A stretch of 48,669 nt of DNA from Facilibium subflavum. Its GTDB lineage: Bacteria; Pseudomonadota; Gammaproteobacteria; Francisellales; Francisellaceae. Both the position numbers and the translations under genes were made by a program. The stretch's first letter is position 1. Each line of letters starts with the position of its first letter. Positions 10,107 through 21,014 of this stretch are shown one piece after another. The notes under the pieces are model-generated. The model was given only the letters and a program-made list of their open reading frames with translations, searched no databases and was not told the origin of the DNA. Where the stretch lies: assembly GCF_003574485.1 (NCBI RefSeq), contig NZ_QLIT01000099.1:1-48669 (forward strand), in the 5' to 3' direction.

Positions 10107-10627
10107 ACTGCCTCTTCCATTAACAGGTTAGTGATTTTTTGCACTACATTGCGCACTGTTGTTTCACTTGTTTCAATTGTAATATCCGCAATCTCCTGAT
10201 ATAAGGGCTCACGTTCAGCCAGCAGTTTTTTTAACTGTGCTTCTTTATCATCAACCTGCAACAATGGGCGCTTCTTATCTTTGGCGGTTCTTTCTAGCTG
10301 CTGCTCAATTGATGCCTGAAGATAGACAACTTTACCACGTGAAGACAATAAAGTCCTGTTCTCAGGCAATAAGATTGCACCACCGCCGGTTGCAAGCACA
10401 ATCCCCTGACGTGTTGCCAGATCACTTAAAACTTCTTGTTCTCTTTTACGAAAACCTTCTTCTCCCTCTATATCGAATATCCAGTCAATATCAACACCAC
10501 AGCGTTGCTCAATTTCTCGATCTGAATCAACAAAATCAAGCTTTAACTCACTTGCTAATTGACGACCAATTGTACTTTTTCCCGCACCCACAGGACCAAT
10601 TAAGAAAACATTCTGTGTGATAATCAT
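10103..10627 (-). CDS. aroK: Shikimate kinase
   Basis: AroK phosphorylates shikimate with ATP. The 174-residue protein has a P-loop [15 protein letters not shown] (residues 12-26), the shikimate-binding DSDREIE, the GEEGFRKRE segment and ATGGGA. It is the first gene of the aroK-aroB pair. The start ATG at 10627 has only a weak purine-rich leader. The pair is divergent from lptF. Confidence 0.96.
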   Translation of the reverse strand: MIITQNVFLIGPVGAGKSTIGRQLASELKLDFVDSDREIEQRCGVDIDWIFDIEGEEGFRKREQEVLSDLATRQGIVLATGGGAILLPENRTLLSSRGKVVYLQASIEQQLERTAKDKKRPLLQVDDKEAQLKKLLAEREPLYQEIADITIETSETTVRNVVQKITNLLMEEAV

Positions 10628-11061
10628 ATTTCTCTACATTATAATTTTGAATTCAACACAAGACCGAGTCTATACCACATTGCCACCAAGCCCCTGCTCA
10701 AGATGGCGACTTTAACAAGCAAATGAAGCGCCCCTGGAAAATAAGCAGGCAAGCATCACTTAACATACTAGCCTTCTGTTTCAACCAGCAGTAAGTGTCA
10801 TTTGCAACTTGTGATAAAATACACAAAATTCCCTTTATTCGCAAGCATTATCGGTTGTAATCTTATTAACAGGACAAAAATCTTGCCCTATTGAAAAAGA
10901 TTATGATAAAAACACTGTTTTTTTGCCATATTCCTGTAAAATAATCCAAAAAGTGAATAACAGTCAAAGCATTGAGAAGCTAAAAAACTTATACACCTGT
11001 AAATTGCTTTACGGCGTTTTGTTTTTAGGGCAGTGCTTTAAGACAATATAAAGGTGATCCA
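10628..11061. other. Divergent intergenic region aroK / lptF (434 bp)
   Basis: No gene is supported here. It must hold promoters for the aroK-aroB and lptF-lptG-rsmD operons. AT-rich candidate -10 boxes are visible (for example TAAAAT near 10816 and near 10937), but none has a convincing -35 box at the right distance. A short A/T-only dyad lies near 10905-10920. Confidence 0.5.
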
Positions 11062-12141
11062 TTGATTTTATTGCGTTATTTAAACCGTGAGCTGATGAAC
11101 ACGATGATGGCGATTATTTTTATTCTCCTTATTATTGTTATCAGCAACATGTTTGTCCGCTATCTTTCTATTGTATCTGGCGGCAATATTGAAGCCAACG
11201 CTATTTTTAAATATATTTCAGTCATGCTGCCAAAGTATATTGCTTACCTTTTGCCCATCAGCTTCTTTTTTGCAATTTTACTGGTCTATGGGAAGCTTTT
11301 TTCTAACAATGAGCTTACCGTTACATTTGCTTGTGGGACAAGCTGGTTTCGTATACTAAAAATCATATTAATCCCAGCAGTAAGCCTTTTTGTGATTGAA
11401 TGTGCCCTAACACTTTTTGTTTTGCCCAAGATGGATCAAAGTTATTTTCTGGTACAAAAAACGACAACAAAGGATTCGCTTGTCAGTTTTATTCAACCTG
11501 GAAAAATCATCCCCTTTAACGATGGTAAACAAGTTGTTTACACTAAATCCACTGATAGCGATGGCACGATGCATGATATCTTTATTTATCAGCAACAACC
11601 TAACCAGGGCAGTGTCATCGTGACTGCACCCACAGGATTTGCAGAGACACGGCCTGATGATAATCAGTATTTTATCCTTCAAAATGGTGCTTATTACAAA
11701 GTGAAATCAGGTAGCGCTGAAGTTCAAAAAGGTACTTTTAAGCAAGCAGAACAGTTTATCTCTGGTAAAGTCACCCTTGGCACAAATACATCTATTGATT
11801 CTGTTCCAACCTCAAAACTTCTTAGCAGCGATAATTTACAATACAAAGCAGAGTTTCAATGGCGATTAAGCTTTCCTTTAGCAATTCTTGTTTCGATGCT
11901 TATCGCACTTGTCATGAGCAAAATGCGCCCTCGACAAAACCGCTATAGCAAAATCATCCCTGCTTTGCTTATTTTTATTATTTACTTTAACTTTTTATCA
12001 CTGTCAAAATCCTGGATAATTAATGGCACCATCCCCGCCTGGGTTGGTTTGTGGTGGGTTCATATTGTCTTTGCAGGTATTATGCTTATTGTCTTAAAGC
12101 GTTATAACGGCGCAATTGGCTTTAAAGGAGAAAAAGCATGA
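11062..12141 (+). CDS. lptF: LPS export ABC transporter permease LptF
   Basis: LptF is one of the two inner-membrane subunits of the LptB2FG transporter that extracts lipopolysaccharide and passes it to the LptC/A bridge. The 359-residue protein has three N-terminal membrane helices, a periplasmic beta-jellyroll region (about residues 130-265), and three C-terminal helices. The N terminus ILLRYLNRELM is typical of the family. The start is a TTG at 11062 with AAGGTG upstream. It overlaps lptG by 4 bp (ATGA). Confidence 0.95.
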   Translation: MILLRYLNRELMNTMMAIIFILLIIVISNMFVRYLSIVSGGNIEANAIFKYISVMLPKYIAYLLPISFFFAILLVYGKLFSNNELTVTFACGTSWFRILKIILIPAVSLFVIECALTLFVLPKMDQSYFLVQKTTTKDSLVSFIQPGKIIPFNDGKQVVYTKSTDSDGTMHDIFIYQQQPNQGSVIVTAPTGFAETRPDDNQYFILQNGAYYKVKSGSAEVQKGTFKQAEQFISGKVTLGTNTSIDSVPTSKLLSSDNLQYKAEFQWRLSFPLAILVSMLIALVMSKMRPRQNRYSKIIPALLIFIIYFNFLSLSKSWIINGTIPAWVGLWWVHIVFAGIMLIVLKRYNGAIGFKGEKA

Positions 12142-13208
12142 GAAAGCTTACACTTTATGTGGCATCAACCGTGCTTTATACCTCTTTTATCATGATCCTG
12201 GCCTTAACATCTATTTTCTTTATCTTTACTTATATTTCAGAAGCAAAGAATATTGGCCAAGGAAGCTACACTGCATTAACAGCCTTTTTATATGTTTTGT
12301 ATGACGCCCCTGCTAACATCTATCTTATCATGCCTGTTTGTGCCCTTTTAGGCGGGTTGATGGGATTGGGTCTACTTGCAAACAACAGTGAGCTAATTGT
12401 TATGCGTGCCGCAGGGCAGTCCATCACCCAGATTGCCAAAGGGGTACTTTTGGCTGCCAGCATCTTGGCGATATTCACTTTTTTAACAGGTGCTTATTTC
12501 GCGCCATATTTCCAAAAAAAGGCCGAGGTAAATAAAACACTTGCCACAGGTGGTAATGAAACGCTTGTATTATATGACACACAATCACTGTGGATACGAG
12601 AAGGTGATACTTTTATTCATGTTGGCAAAAATGACACTGATGGAACTTTATCAAATATTACACGTTACAAAATTGATAATAATACGCTTAAGAGTATTTC
12701 GCATGGCCAAACTGCTGTGTATCAGGACGATGTCTGGCATGTTAGCAACATTACCACCACTGATATTAAATCGGATAACATTGTCACAAAAACCGATAAA
12801 TTACAGCAATGGCAAAATCTTTTGCCACCATCTTTGTTAAAAATTATCACCTCAAACACAGATTTTCTAAATCTTAATGAATTGATTGATTACATCAAAG
12901 CAAATAAAGAAGGCCAACAAAGCGCTAATCGAATCTGGCTAAAGTTCTGGCAAATTTTTTTCCAACCTTTATCGTTATTAATTTTAATGCTTATTGCCGT
13001 CCCCTTCTCTTTAGGTTCAATGCGTTCAAGCGCTATTGGTTATAAATTTATTATTGGCATGCTGTTTGGCTTTTCATTTTATATTATCAACCAAACCTTT
13101 GGCCCCTTTAGTCTCGTATATAACCTACCGGCTTTTTGGGGTGCCGCCATTCCAAGTATATTATTTTTAAGTATTCTCATTGTGCTATTTTGGAAAATGA
13201 AAGAATAA
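12138..13208 (+). CDS. lptG: LPS export ABC transporter permease LptG
   Basis: LptG is the partner of LptF in LPS export. The 356-residue protein has the same layout of three N-terminal helices, a periplasmic domain and three C-terminal helices, with family-like SELIVMRAAGQS near residue 90 and AVPFSLGSMRSSAIG near residue 290. It starts on the ATGA overlap with lptF and ends on a TAATG overlap with rsmD, so the three genes are probably co-translated. Confidence 0.95.
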   Translation: MRKLTLYVASTVLYTSFIMILALTSIFFIFTYISEAKNIGQGSYTALTAFLYVLYDAPANIYLIMPVCALLGGLMGLGLLANNSELIVMRAAGQSITQIAKGVLLAASILAIFTFLTGAYFAPYFQKKAEVNKTLATGGNETLVLYDTQSLWIREGDTFIHVGKNDTDGTLSNITRYKIDNNTLKSISHGQTAVYQDDVWHVSNITTTDIKSDNIVTKTDKLQQWQNLLPPSLLKIITSNTDFLNLNELIDYIKANKEGQQSANRIWLKFWQIFFQPLSLLILMLIAVPFSLGSMRSSAIGYKFIIGMLFGFSFYIINQTFGPFSLVYNLPAFWGAAIPSILFLSILIVLFWKMKE

Positions 13209-13783
13209 TGACAACAAAAAAGCCCACCGCATATAACAATCAATTACGCATTATTGCAGGAAAACTAAAGGGACGAAAAATCAGTTTTGCTGATAATATT
13301 GATGGACTACGCCCGACAGCAGATCGCATTAGAGAAACCGTATTTAACTGGCTAATGGGATATGTTATTAATGCTAACTGTCTGGATGCATTTGCCGGCA
13401 GTGGCGCTTTGGGACTTGAAGCACTTTCCCGAGGTGCCAAACACTGCCTGTTTCTTGAGAAATCACCAAAAGCACTGCATCAAATTAAAGCGCATTGTGA
13501 AGCTTTTAATCTTACCAATACAGCCATCAAGCAAGATGATGCTATTTCATGCCTTAATCGCGCGAAAGGTTATGATATTATTTTCCTTGACCCGCCTTTT
13601 GCCAGCGACTTGCTTGAAAGCGCCTTAATCGCAATTAGTAACAACGCATGCATATCAGAAAAAACACTGATTTATATTGAGGCACCAAAGAAACTGGACA
13701 CCGAAATCTTAACACACTTTTCTATTGTCAAATCGAAAACAGCTGGTGATGTCTTTTTTGCACTATTACAGAAAAATGTATAA
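13208..13783 (+). CDS. rsmD: 16S rRNA (guanine966-N2)-methyltransferase RsmD
   Basis: RsmD methylates G966 of 16S rRNA. The 191-residue protein has RIIAGKLKGRKI and LRPTADRIRETVFNWL, the SAM-binding CLDAFAGSGALGLEALSRGA and the catalytic FLDPPF motif. The frame is open further upstream inside lptG, but the ATG at 13208, which shares its A with the lptG stop codon, is the natural start. Its place behind lptFG is unusual, since rsmD more often sits near ftsY or coaD. Confidence 0.95.
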   Translation: MTTKKPTAYNNQLRIIAGKLKGRKISFADNIDGLRPTADRIRETVFNWLMGYVINANCLDAFAGSGALGLEALSRGAKHCLFLEKSPKALHQIKAHCEAFNLTNTAIKQDDAISCLNRAKGYDIIFLDPPFASDLLESALIAISNNACISEKTLIYIEAPKKLDTEILTHFSIVKSKTAGDVFFALLQKNV

Positions 13784-13911
13784 TAAAGCATCACGAATAT
13801 ATTTACTTTATCTAACAATTCGCTATCATAACTGCATTTGATTTCACACGCTTTTGTCAAGGTATAAAATACAACACAAAACAAGCGTCACAAACAATAA
13901 GCAAAAACCAT

Positions 13912-14580
13912 ATGATGAGCTTTTTGGTAAATAAAGTCTTTATATTTCAAATCTTATATATTGTCGGGATTAGTGCCGAAAGCATGTCTGGCACCATTTC
14001 AGCCGGACGTAAAAACATGGATTTATTTGGTGTGATCACAATTGCAACCATTACCGCCTTAGGCGGTGGAACGGTGCGCGATGTGTTACTTGGACATTAC
14101 CCGCTTACCTGGGTTGGACATCCTGAGTATATTGTTATTACGTTTTTGGCCTCAGCAATTGCCATGATGATCGCACAACATATTATAAAACTTCATAAGT
14201 TTTTTCTTATCGTCGATGCGCTTGGGCTTGTTACGTTTGCCTATTTAGGCAGCGATATTGGTTTTCATATTGCTTTAAATGCTGTCTCGCCTCAATTTCA
14301 ACTTATTGGCAGCATGATTGTTGCTGTATTAATGGCGATTATCACCGGTATTTCAGGAGGTGTTCTACGTGATGTTTTATGTAATGATATGCCACTTGTC
14401 TTCCAAGCAGAGCTTTATGCAATTGTTGCGGCCATCGTTGGCGTATTACACACATTCACCATGATATTGAACATTGACAACCTTGTAACTGCGATCTTAA
14501 TCATTCTTTTTGGCTTTATTATTCGCCTGTGTGCTATTTTTAGAAATTGGCATTTACCTAAAATAAAATATTTTACCTAA
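13912..14580 (+). CDS. TRIC-type (UPF0126/YicG) membrane protein
   Basis: This is an inner-membrane protein of the trimeric intracellular cation channel family (formerly UPF0126). The 222-residue protein has about seven hydrophobic segments and the two family repeats marked by glycine-rich motifs: ALGGGTVRDVLLG (residues 50-62) and GISGGVLRDVLCNDMPL (about residues 145-162). Bacterial members conduct potassium and other small cations in vitro; the role in the cell is unclear. There is no clear ribosome binding site. It lies alone between rsmD (128-bp gap) and purB (63-bp gap). Confidence 0.88.
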   Translation: MMSFLVNKVFIFQILYIVGISAESMSGTISAGRKNMDLFGVITIATITALGGGTVRDVLLGHYPLTWVGHPEYIVITFLASAIAMMIAQHIIKLHKFFLIVDALGLVTFAYLGSDIGFHIALNAVSPQFQLIGSMIVAVLMAIITGISGGVLRDVLCNDMPLVFQAELYAIVAAIVGVLHTFTMILNIDNLVTAILIILFGFIIRLCAIFRNWHLPKIKYFT

Positions 14581-14619
14581 CATTTTTATATTTTTTTGGT
14601 ACAATCAAATCACTTTTGA

Positions 14620-16005
<1,386 letters not shown>

Positions 16006-16045
16006 AAGCAAAAATAAAGATATAGCAAGTTAAAAAGGATAGTTT

Positions 16046-16891
16046 ATGCAAACAACAAAAGAAGACGATCTTATCAGCATCAGTGATCTTATAGTTATCA
16101 TTATAAAACATTTTAAACTTTGGCTGACACTTTTCATAATTGGCACCATATCAAGTATCACGCTTGGGGTTTTACATAAAGATAGCTATGAATACAGTGT
16201 TGCTATATCAGGCCCGACCTATATAGAAAATGGGGAAATTAGGAATGTTATTGCTAATAGCATATTACAGAAATTTTTAAACGTTTACTTCAATCAGTTT
16301 CAACTTGAGAACAGGCATGACTTCAGCCAAAAACTCAAACTTGATACAGAAAAAATGCAAATATCAGCAAAAGCCAACAAAAGCCAGCAAGCACAATTCT
16401 CTGAAAGCGTTGAGCAGTTTACTCATTATGTTACCAACCAAGAAGGCTACCAGAGTCGTATTAAAAACTGGACAACAAACATTAAATTTAATATTGAGCG
16501 ACTAAATCAGCAAAATACAAGGTATGCTGATTATGTAAAAAGCTTTCAGGACAACATGGGTAAACTCACTAGTAACAGTGACCTATCTAACCTTAACGGG
16601 CAAGTGTTACTCAACAATCTATCCAACACGATTATCAACTACCAAAACAGCATATTAAGCAATAATTTGAGAATTCAAAACTATCAATCTCAACTGCAAT
16701 CTTTACAAAGTGATGTAAGCACTTTTGGCGGGGTAACTGTTTCATTGGCGCCAGTTGGTTTAACAACAAGCGTAATTATCGCCTTAGGCATTATGCTTTC
16801 GTTAATTCTGGCTTGTGCTGTGGTGTTTATTATAGCGTTTTGCCGCAATACTAAAAAAGAGATCTGTGATAAACTCAATCAAAACACATAG
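16046..16891 (+). CDS. Wzz-like chain-length determinant domain protein
   Basis: The 281-residue protein has one membrane helix at residues 30-50, a long periplasmic part with helical, Gln/Asn-rich coiled segments, and a second helix at about 245-268 followed by a short basic tail. The N-terminal DLISISDLIVIIIKHFKL resembles the start of Wzz proteins, which set polysaccharide chain length as membrane oligomers. AAAGGA lies before the ATG. No glycosyltransferase or polymerase genes are next to it, so it is an orphan and its substrate is unknown. The proline/glycine motif before the second helix is only partly recognisable (VSLAPVGLTTS). Confidence 0.7.
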   Translation: MQTTKEDDLISISDLIVIIIKHFKLWLTLFIIGTISSITLGVLHKDSYEYSVAISGPTYIENGEIRNVIANSILQKFLNVYFNQFQLENRHDFSQKLKLDTEKMQISAKANKSQQAQFSESVEQFTHYVTNQEGYQSRIKNWTTNIKFNIERLNQQNTRYADYVKSFQDNMGKLTSNSDLSNLNGQVLLNNLSNTIINYQNSILSNNLRIQNYQSQLQSLQSDVSTFGGVTVSLAPVGLTTSVIIALGIMLSLILACAVVFIIAFCRNTKKEICDKLNQNT

Positions 16892-16899
16892 TTTCTGCT

Positions 16900-17022
16900 T
16901 TAAGATGCACACTTACAAATGTTTTCTTTTAGGGTAGATACACAATCAGGTAAGGAGAAACGCTTGCTGAATCCCTGCCATGCAAGCGTGACGGCACCTA
17001 GAAATAAAACATGTAACGTCAT
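16900..17022 (-). CDS. Possible 40-aa peptide
   Basis: This short frame lies directly after the 59-residue exported peptide on the same strand, 2 bp from its stop codon. The product begins MTLHVLFLGAVTLAW, a hydrophobic stretch, and ends with three cysteines (C..ICKCAS). There is no ribosome binding site, so it could only be translated by coupling to the upstream frame. It could equally be chance. Confidence 0.25.
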   Translation of the reverse strand: MTLHVLFLGAVTLAWQGFSKRFSLPDCVSTLKENICKCAS

Positions 17023-17024
17023 AA

Positions 17025-17204
17025 TTAAAAATCACTGCTTGTAATTAATGATATCTCATTTGATTGCAGCAAGCTTTGCTGATATGTTTTGTTTGTTGAA
17101 CTTGCGACAAAATCTTGATTTTGTGCATAACCCACATTTAAGCTCCCCAGTAAAAACATCGATAGTAAGCTAATACTTATCATACGCGTTAACCATTTTT
17201 TCAT
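17025..17204 (-). CDS. Small exported protein (59 aa)
   Basis: GAGGAG lies 6 nt before the ATG at 17204. The protein starts with a clear signal peptide: a basic MKKWLTRM, a hydrophobic core ISLLSMFLLGSL and a probable cleavage after GYA. The mature part is about 31 residues, rich in Ser, Gln and Asn, with no cysteine and no known motif. Signal peptide plus good ribosome binding site makes a real gene likely. It lies between the Wzz-like gene (convergent) and sufS (upstream, same strand). Confidence 0.55.
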   Translation of the reverse strand: MKKWLTRMISISLLSMFLLGSLNVGYAQNQDFVASSTNKTYQQSLLQSNEISLITSSDF

Positions 17205-17343
17205 GACAGACTCCTCAAATATTTTAAGATTTTACCAGCAACATTCATTAAATAAATGACGTTGTATTGGTAAGTCTATCAAGCAAATACTTAAAGAAAG
17301 CTTAAGGGAAAAGCACTTATTAAAACGTACAAGAGAGCAAACA

Positions 17344-18567
17344 CTATGCCAACATTTTTATTGCTTTGTTTAACGCAGATACCAATTTATCAGCATCACT
17401 TAATGTATTATAAATACCAAATGATGCGCGAACGGTTGATTTTACACCAAAGCGCGTCATTAAAGGCTGTGCACAATGGTGCCCAGTGCGAACACAAACA
17501 CCCGATAAATCCAACAACATACCCAGATCATTTGCATGAAAACCTTCAATGATAAAGGTTATTACAGAAGCCTTATGCTTACTTTCACCTAAAATTTTCA
17601 ACCCCGGGATTGTCTTTAGCATCTGTGTTGCCTTATCCAATAATTGCTGCTCATGGTTCTGCAAAGAGAGAATATCAATTGCTGAGATATATTCAATCGC
17701 CTTTGCCAAACCAATCACACCAATAATATCAGGTGTCCCTGCCTCAAATTTATAAGGTGCATCTGCAAAGATCGTTTCTTGCAAACTCACCTCTTTTATC
17801 ATGTCGCCACCACCCTGGTAAGGCATCATCATCTCATGCCATTTCTTTTTCGCATACAAAACACCAGTTCCTGTTGTACCATACAGTTTATGCGCAGAGA
17901 AAACAAAAAAATCACAATCCAGCTCTACCACATCAATACGCTGATGCACAACAGATTGCGCACCATCGACCAAAACTGCGATATCAGGACATAGTTCTTT
18001 GACTGTTTGAATAATAGCTTTGACAGGATTAATGGTGCCAAGCACATTTGAGCAATGCGTTAACGCCAGCATTTTTGTTTTTTTTGTCACCAGTGATGGT
18101 AGCTTATCTAACATAAGCTCGCCTTCATCTGTAACTGGGATATACTTTATTGTTAACTGCTTACGCTTTGCAATAAGCTGCCATGGTACAATATTCGCGT
18201 GATGCTCCATTTCTGTTAGCAAAATCTCATCACCAGGTTGAAACAAAGTATCTAATAAAGAAAATGCGACCAGATTAATCGCCTCGGTTGTGCCTTTGGT
18301 GAAGATAACTTCTTCAAAATAGGTTGCATGAATAAATTTCTGAACAGTTTTACGTGCGCCTTCATATTTTTCTGTCGCCTGATCACTTAATGTATACACA
18401 CCTCGATGCACATTGGCGTAATTATTGGTATAGCTTTCTGTTACCGCATCAATAACGACTTGTGGCTTTTGTGCCGAAGCTGCCGTATCTAAAAAAACAA
18501 CGGGTTTGCCATGTATGGTTTGCCTTAAAAAAGGGAAATCCTGCCTTATTTTTTCTATATCAAACAT
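17344..18567 (-). CDS. sufS: Cysteine desulfurase, SufS/CsdA type
   Basis: This PLP-dependent enzyme takes sulfur from cysteine for iron-sulfur clusters. The protein of 407 residues is of group II type: VYLD-like VVFLDTAASAQKP at the start, the PLP lysine in FSAHKLYGTTGTGVLY (about residue 225), and the active cysteine in RTGHHCAQPL (about residue 365). A TTG three bases upstream is in frame, but the ATG at 18567 is preferred. No sufB, C, D, E or csdE gene is adjacent, so whether it acts as SufS or CsdA cannot be told here. Confidence 0.9.
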   Translation of the reverse strand: MFDIEKIRQDFPFLRQTIHGKPVVFLDTAASAQKPQVVIDAVTESYTNNYANVHRGVYTLSDQATEKYEGARKTVQKFIHATYFEEVIFTKGTTEAINLVAFSLLDTLFQPGDEILLTEMEHHANIVPWQLIAKRKQLTIKYIPVTDEGELMLDKLPSLVTKKTKMLALTHCSNVLGTINPVKAIIQTVKELCPDIAVLVDGAQSVVHQRIDVVELDCDFFVFSAHKLYGTTGTGVLYAKKKWHEMMMPYQGGGDMIKEVSLQETIFADAPYKFEAGTPDIIGVIGLAKAIEYISAIDILSLQNHEQQLLDKATQMLKTIPGLKILGESKHKASVITFIIEGFHANDLGMLLDLSGVCVRTGHHCAQPLMTRFGVKSTVRASFGIYNTLSDADKLVSALNKAIKMLA

Positions 18568-18656
18568 CAAAATAGTAATCAGTATCTTTCATTACTGTCA
18601 TTGTAATTGAAATCAACGCTTGAGGTAACTGTTAATTGCAGGCACTTGAATTATTT

Positions 18657-19436
18657 CTAAAAAACAAATTTAAACATCACTCCGGCATCAACGGTATAGT
18701 TTTCTGGCTCAACCCAACTACTTGTATTGCCTGAAGCCGTATCTGACTGCTGAATACGCCAATATTTAATATAAGGCCCAACATACCAGCCAACACTGTC
18801 AACCTGATGGCCAAATAATAAGCTTGCATTCGCACCCCAGCCATGATGCTGCGGGTTATTCACCCCACCATCAATACCAGAGTATTGATTACCATAAATA
18901 AGATAATCAAATTCAGCATTTAACTGCCACTGCCAACGCTTTAGCTGTTGTTCGAACTGAAAACCAACTGGCAGATAAAAATAATTCGATAATCGCTGAT
19001 AACCTGCACTTGTATCAGAAGTATCATTATTTAAGAAGCGATAACCTAAACCTGCATAGGGAATTAGCTGCATTGCGTTATTTGAAAAGGAAAAGCGATA
19101 ACCAACAGAAGGTGCAACGCTAAAGATATAACTGTCATCATTTGAATTACTATAAGGTTGACTATTCAATAAAGAGCCATCATATTTCCCATTAACAAAC
19201 CCTAATTGAGATTGAATCTGCAACACAAGGTTATTCTTTTGAATATATTGATAATCAAATTGAAGACCAACAGAAAGCCCCGTTATCTTCATATAACCTG
19301 GCTCTGCATACTTATAGTAACCAATCGTCGGCGAAAGACTAAAACGGCTACAGCTGGTCTGTCCTAGCTCACAATGCGCATAGCTTAGACTGCTTAATAC
19401 ACATAAGGATAAAAACGTTATATTTTTTTTTATCAT
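18657..19436 (-). CDS. Outer-membrane beta-barrel protein
   Basis: The 259-residue protein has a signal peptide with likely cleavage after SYA (residue 20). It then shows alternating beta strands rich in Tyr, Trp and Phe (for example YYKYAEPGYMKITGLSVGLQ, VGYRFSF, GLGYRFL) and ends in a C-terminal Phe after KF, the BAM recognition signature of outer-membrane proteins. The size fits an 8- to 12-stranded barrel. The exact family is not recognised. It lies 20 bp downstream of gmk on the same strand. Confidence 0.75.
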   Translation of the reverse strand: MIKKNITFLSLCVLSSLSYAHCELGQTSCSRFSLSPTIGYYKYAEPGYMKITGLSVGLQFDYQYIQKNNLVLQIQSQLGFVNGKYDGSLLNSQPYSNSNDDSYIFSVAPSVGYRFSFSNNAMQLIPYAGLGYRFLNNDTSDTSAGYQRLSNYFYLPVGFQFEQQLKRWQWQLNAEFDYLIYGNQYSGIDGGVNNPQHHGWGANASLLFGHQVDSVGWYVGPYIKYWRIQQSDTASGNTSSWVEPENYTVDAGVMFKFVF

Positions 19437-19456
19437 TTAAACCACATCCATTTACA

Positions 19457-20047
19457 CTATATTAATTGATAGTTTACACAAGCCTTAAGCTTTTGCACAC
19501 GAAAGATTGCCTTAAGATCATTAAGCGCCTCATCAAAGTCTTCATTTACCACCACATAATCATACTCATTGGCATGTGATGCCTCATCCAAGGCTTGCGC
19601 CATACGCTTTTCAATCACATGTTCAGCATCCTGGCCACGCGCTACTAAGCGTTCACGTAGAACCTTAAGTGATGGCGGCATAATAAAAATACGTGTACAA
19701 TCATCACCAAATATTGACCTGGCCTGCCTTGCACCTTGCCAATCTATCTCTAAAATCACATCCAGGCCTTGCTGAATTAATGCCTCTATCGATTTTTTCG
19801 ACGTACCATAATAGTAATCAAACACCTTTGCATACTCAACAAAATCATCATTATTAATCATGTCTTTGAAAGTTATCTGATCAACAAAGTAATAGTCCTG
19901 GCCATCAGTTTCACCTGGTCTTGGCGGTCTTGTTGTGTGTGAAACACAAACACAGATACCCCTCACCGTTTTGACTAATGCCTTTAAAAGTGACGTTTTA
20001 CCAGCACCAGAAGGTGCAGAAACAATATAAACGCTTCCTGTATGCAC
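19457..20047 (-). CDS. gmk: Guanylate kinase
   Basis: Gmk phosphorylates GMP to GDP. The 196-residue protein has the P-loop SAPSGAGKTSLLKAL near the start, the GMP-binding SHTTRPPRPGETDGQDYYFV, and LEIDWQGARQ. The frame is open far into galU, but the start is best placed at the GTG at 20047, 7 bp after the galU stop, giving the family-typical start HTGSVYIVSAPSG with AGGT upstream. Co-transcription with galU is likely. Confidence 0.95.
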   Translation of the reverse strand: MHTGSVYIVSAPSGAGKTSLLKALVKTVRGICVCVSHTTRPPRPGETDGQDYYFVDQITFKDMINNDDFVEYAKVFDYYYGTSKKSIEALIQQGLDVILEIDWQGARQARSIFGDDCTRIFIMPPSLKVLRERLVARGQDAEHVIEKRMAQALDEASHANEYDYVVVNEDFDEALNDLKAIFRVQKLKACVNYQLI

Positions 20048-20054
20048 GATTATT

Positions 20055-20930
20055 TTACCTGTTTTTATCTTTTTCCATACTCGCTTTAACACGCTGGATA
20101 AACTTCTCACCCAATATTGGATCCTGTTTCGCCAACTCAAAATTTGCCATTAAAAACCCAAGCTTATCACCACAATCATAACGAACACCCTCAAAAGGAT
20201 AGGCAATAAGGCGCTGTGTCTTAATAAGCCTGGCAATCGCATCGGTTAACTGAATTTCACCACCGGCACCTGTTGGAATATTCTCCAAATGCGTGAATAT
20301 TTCCGGGGTTAATATATAACGCCCAACAACTGCTTTTGTCGATGGCGCTTTTTCTGGTTTTGGCTTTTCAACAATTGCTTCAATGCTTTCATCTTGGCGC
20401 GTTTTAACAATACCATAAGACCCTGTGTCTTTTTTAGGAACATTTTGTACTGCAATCACACCACATTTTTGATAATAGTATTGCGCAACCATCTGCGATA
20501 ACGCACCATCACCTGTTGGGTTACTGATTAAATCATCTGCAAGCAGCACAGCAAAAGGCTCATTGCCTACAAGTGGTTTCGCACACAATACCGCATGCCC
20601 AAGCCCCAAGGCTTCTCTTTGTCTAACATAAGCACAATTCACACCTTTGGGTAAAATATTGCGCACAACTTCAAGCAGTTCACGCTTTTGTTTTTGTTCC
20701 AGATTATATTCTAATTCAAAGTTCTTATCGAAATGATCCTCAATAGCACGTTTATGCACGCTGGTAACAAAAATCAAATCTTTAACACCTGCAGCAATTG
20801 CCTCTTCAACGGCATATTGAATTAATGGCTTATCCACGACTGTGAGCATCTCTTTGGGTGATGCTTTTGTCGCAGGTAAAAACCTTGTTCCCAATCCTGC
20901 GACAGGGAATACTGCTTTTGTAATTTCCAT
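20055..20930 (-). CDS. galU: UTP-glucose-1-phosphate uridylyltransferase
   Basis: GalU makes UDP-glucose for envelope polysaccharides. The 291-residue protein has the nucleotidyltransferase start [24 protein letters not shown] and the [11 protein letters not shown] segment, and is of normal length. It starts at ATG 20930 behind AAGG. gmk follows 7 bp after. The 84-bp gap to plsC upstream is AT-rich and may hold its promoter, though no clear boxes are seen. Confidence 0.96.
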   Translation of the reverse strand: MEITKAVFPVAGLGTRFLPATKASPKEMLTVVDKPLIQYAVEEAIAAGVKDLIFVTSVHKRAIEDHFDKNFELEYNLEQKQKRELLEVVRNILPKGVNCAYVRQREALGLGHAVLCAKPLVGNEPFAVLLADDLISNPTGDGALSQMVAQYYYQKCGVIAVQNVPKKDTGSYGIVKTRQDESIEAIVEKPKPEKAPSTKAVVGRYILTPEIFTHLENIPTGAGGEIQLTDAIARLIKTQRLIAYPFEGVRYDCGDKLGFLMANFELAKQDPILGEKFIQRVKASMEKDKNR

Positions 20931-21014
20931 ACTTAACCTTCTATTATTCTCTTATAACGTCTTAATACTACTTTAAAATATTTACAGGTAATATAGGTGA
21001 ATCCTAAAACCATT

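Noticed and set aside
13240-13440. Minus-strand frame inside rsmD
   Set aside because: Antisense shadow of rsmD.
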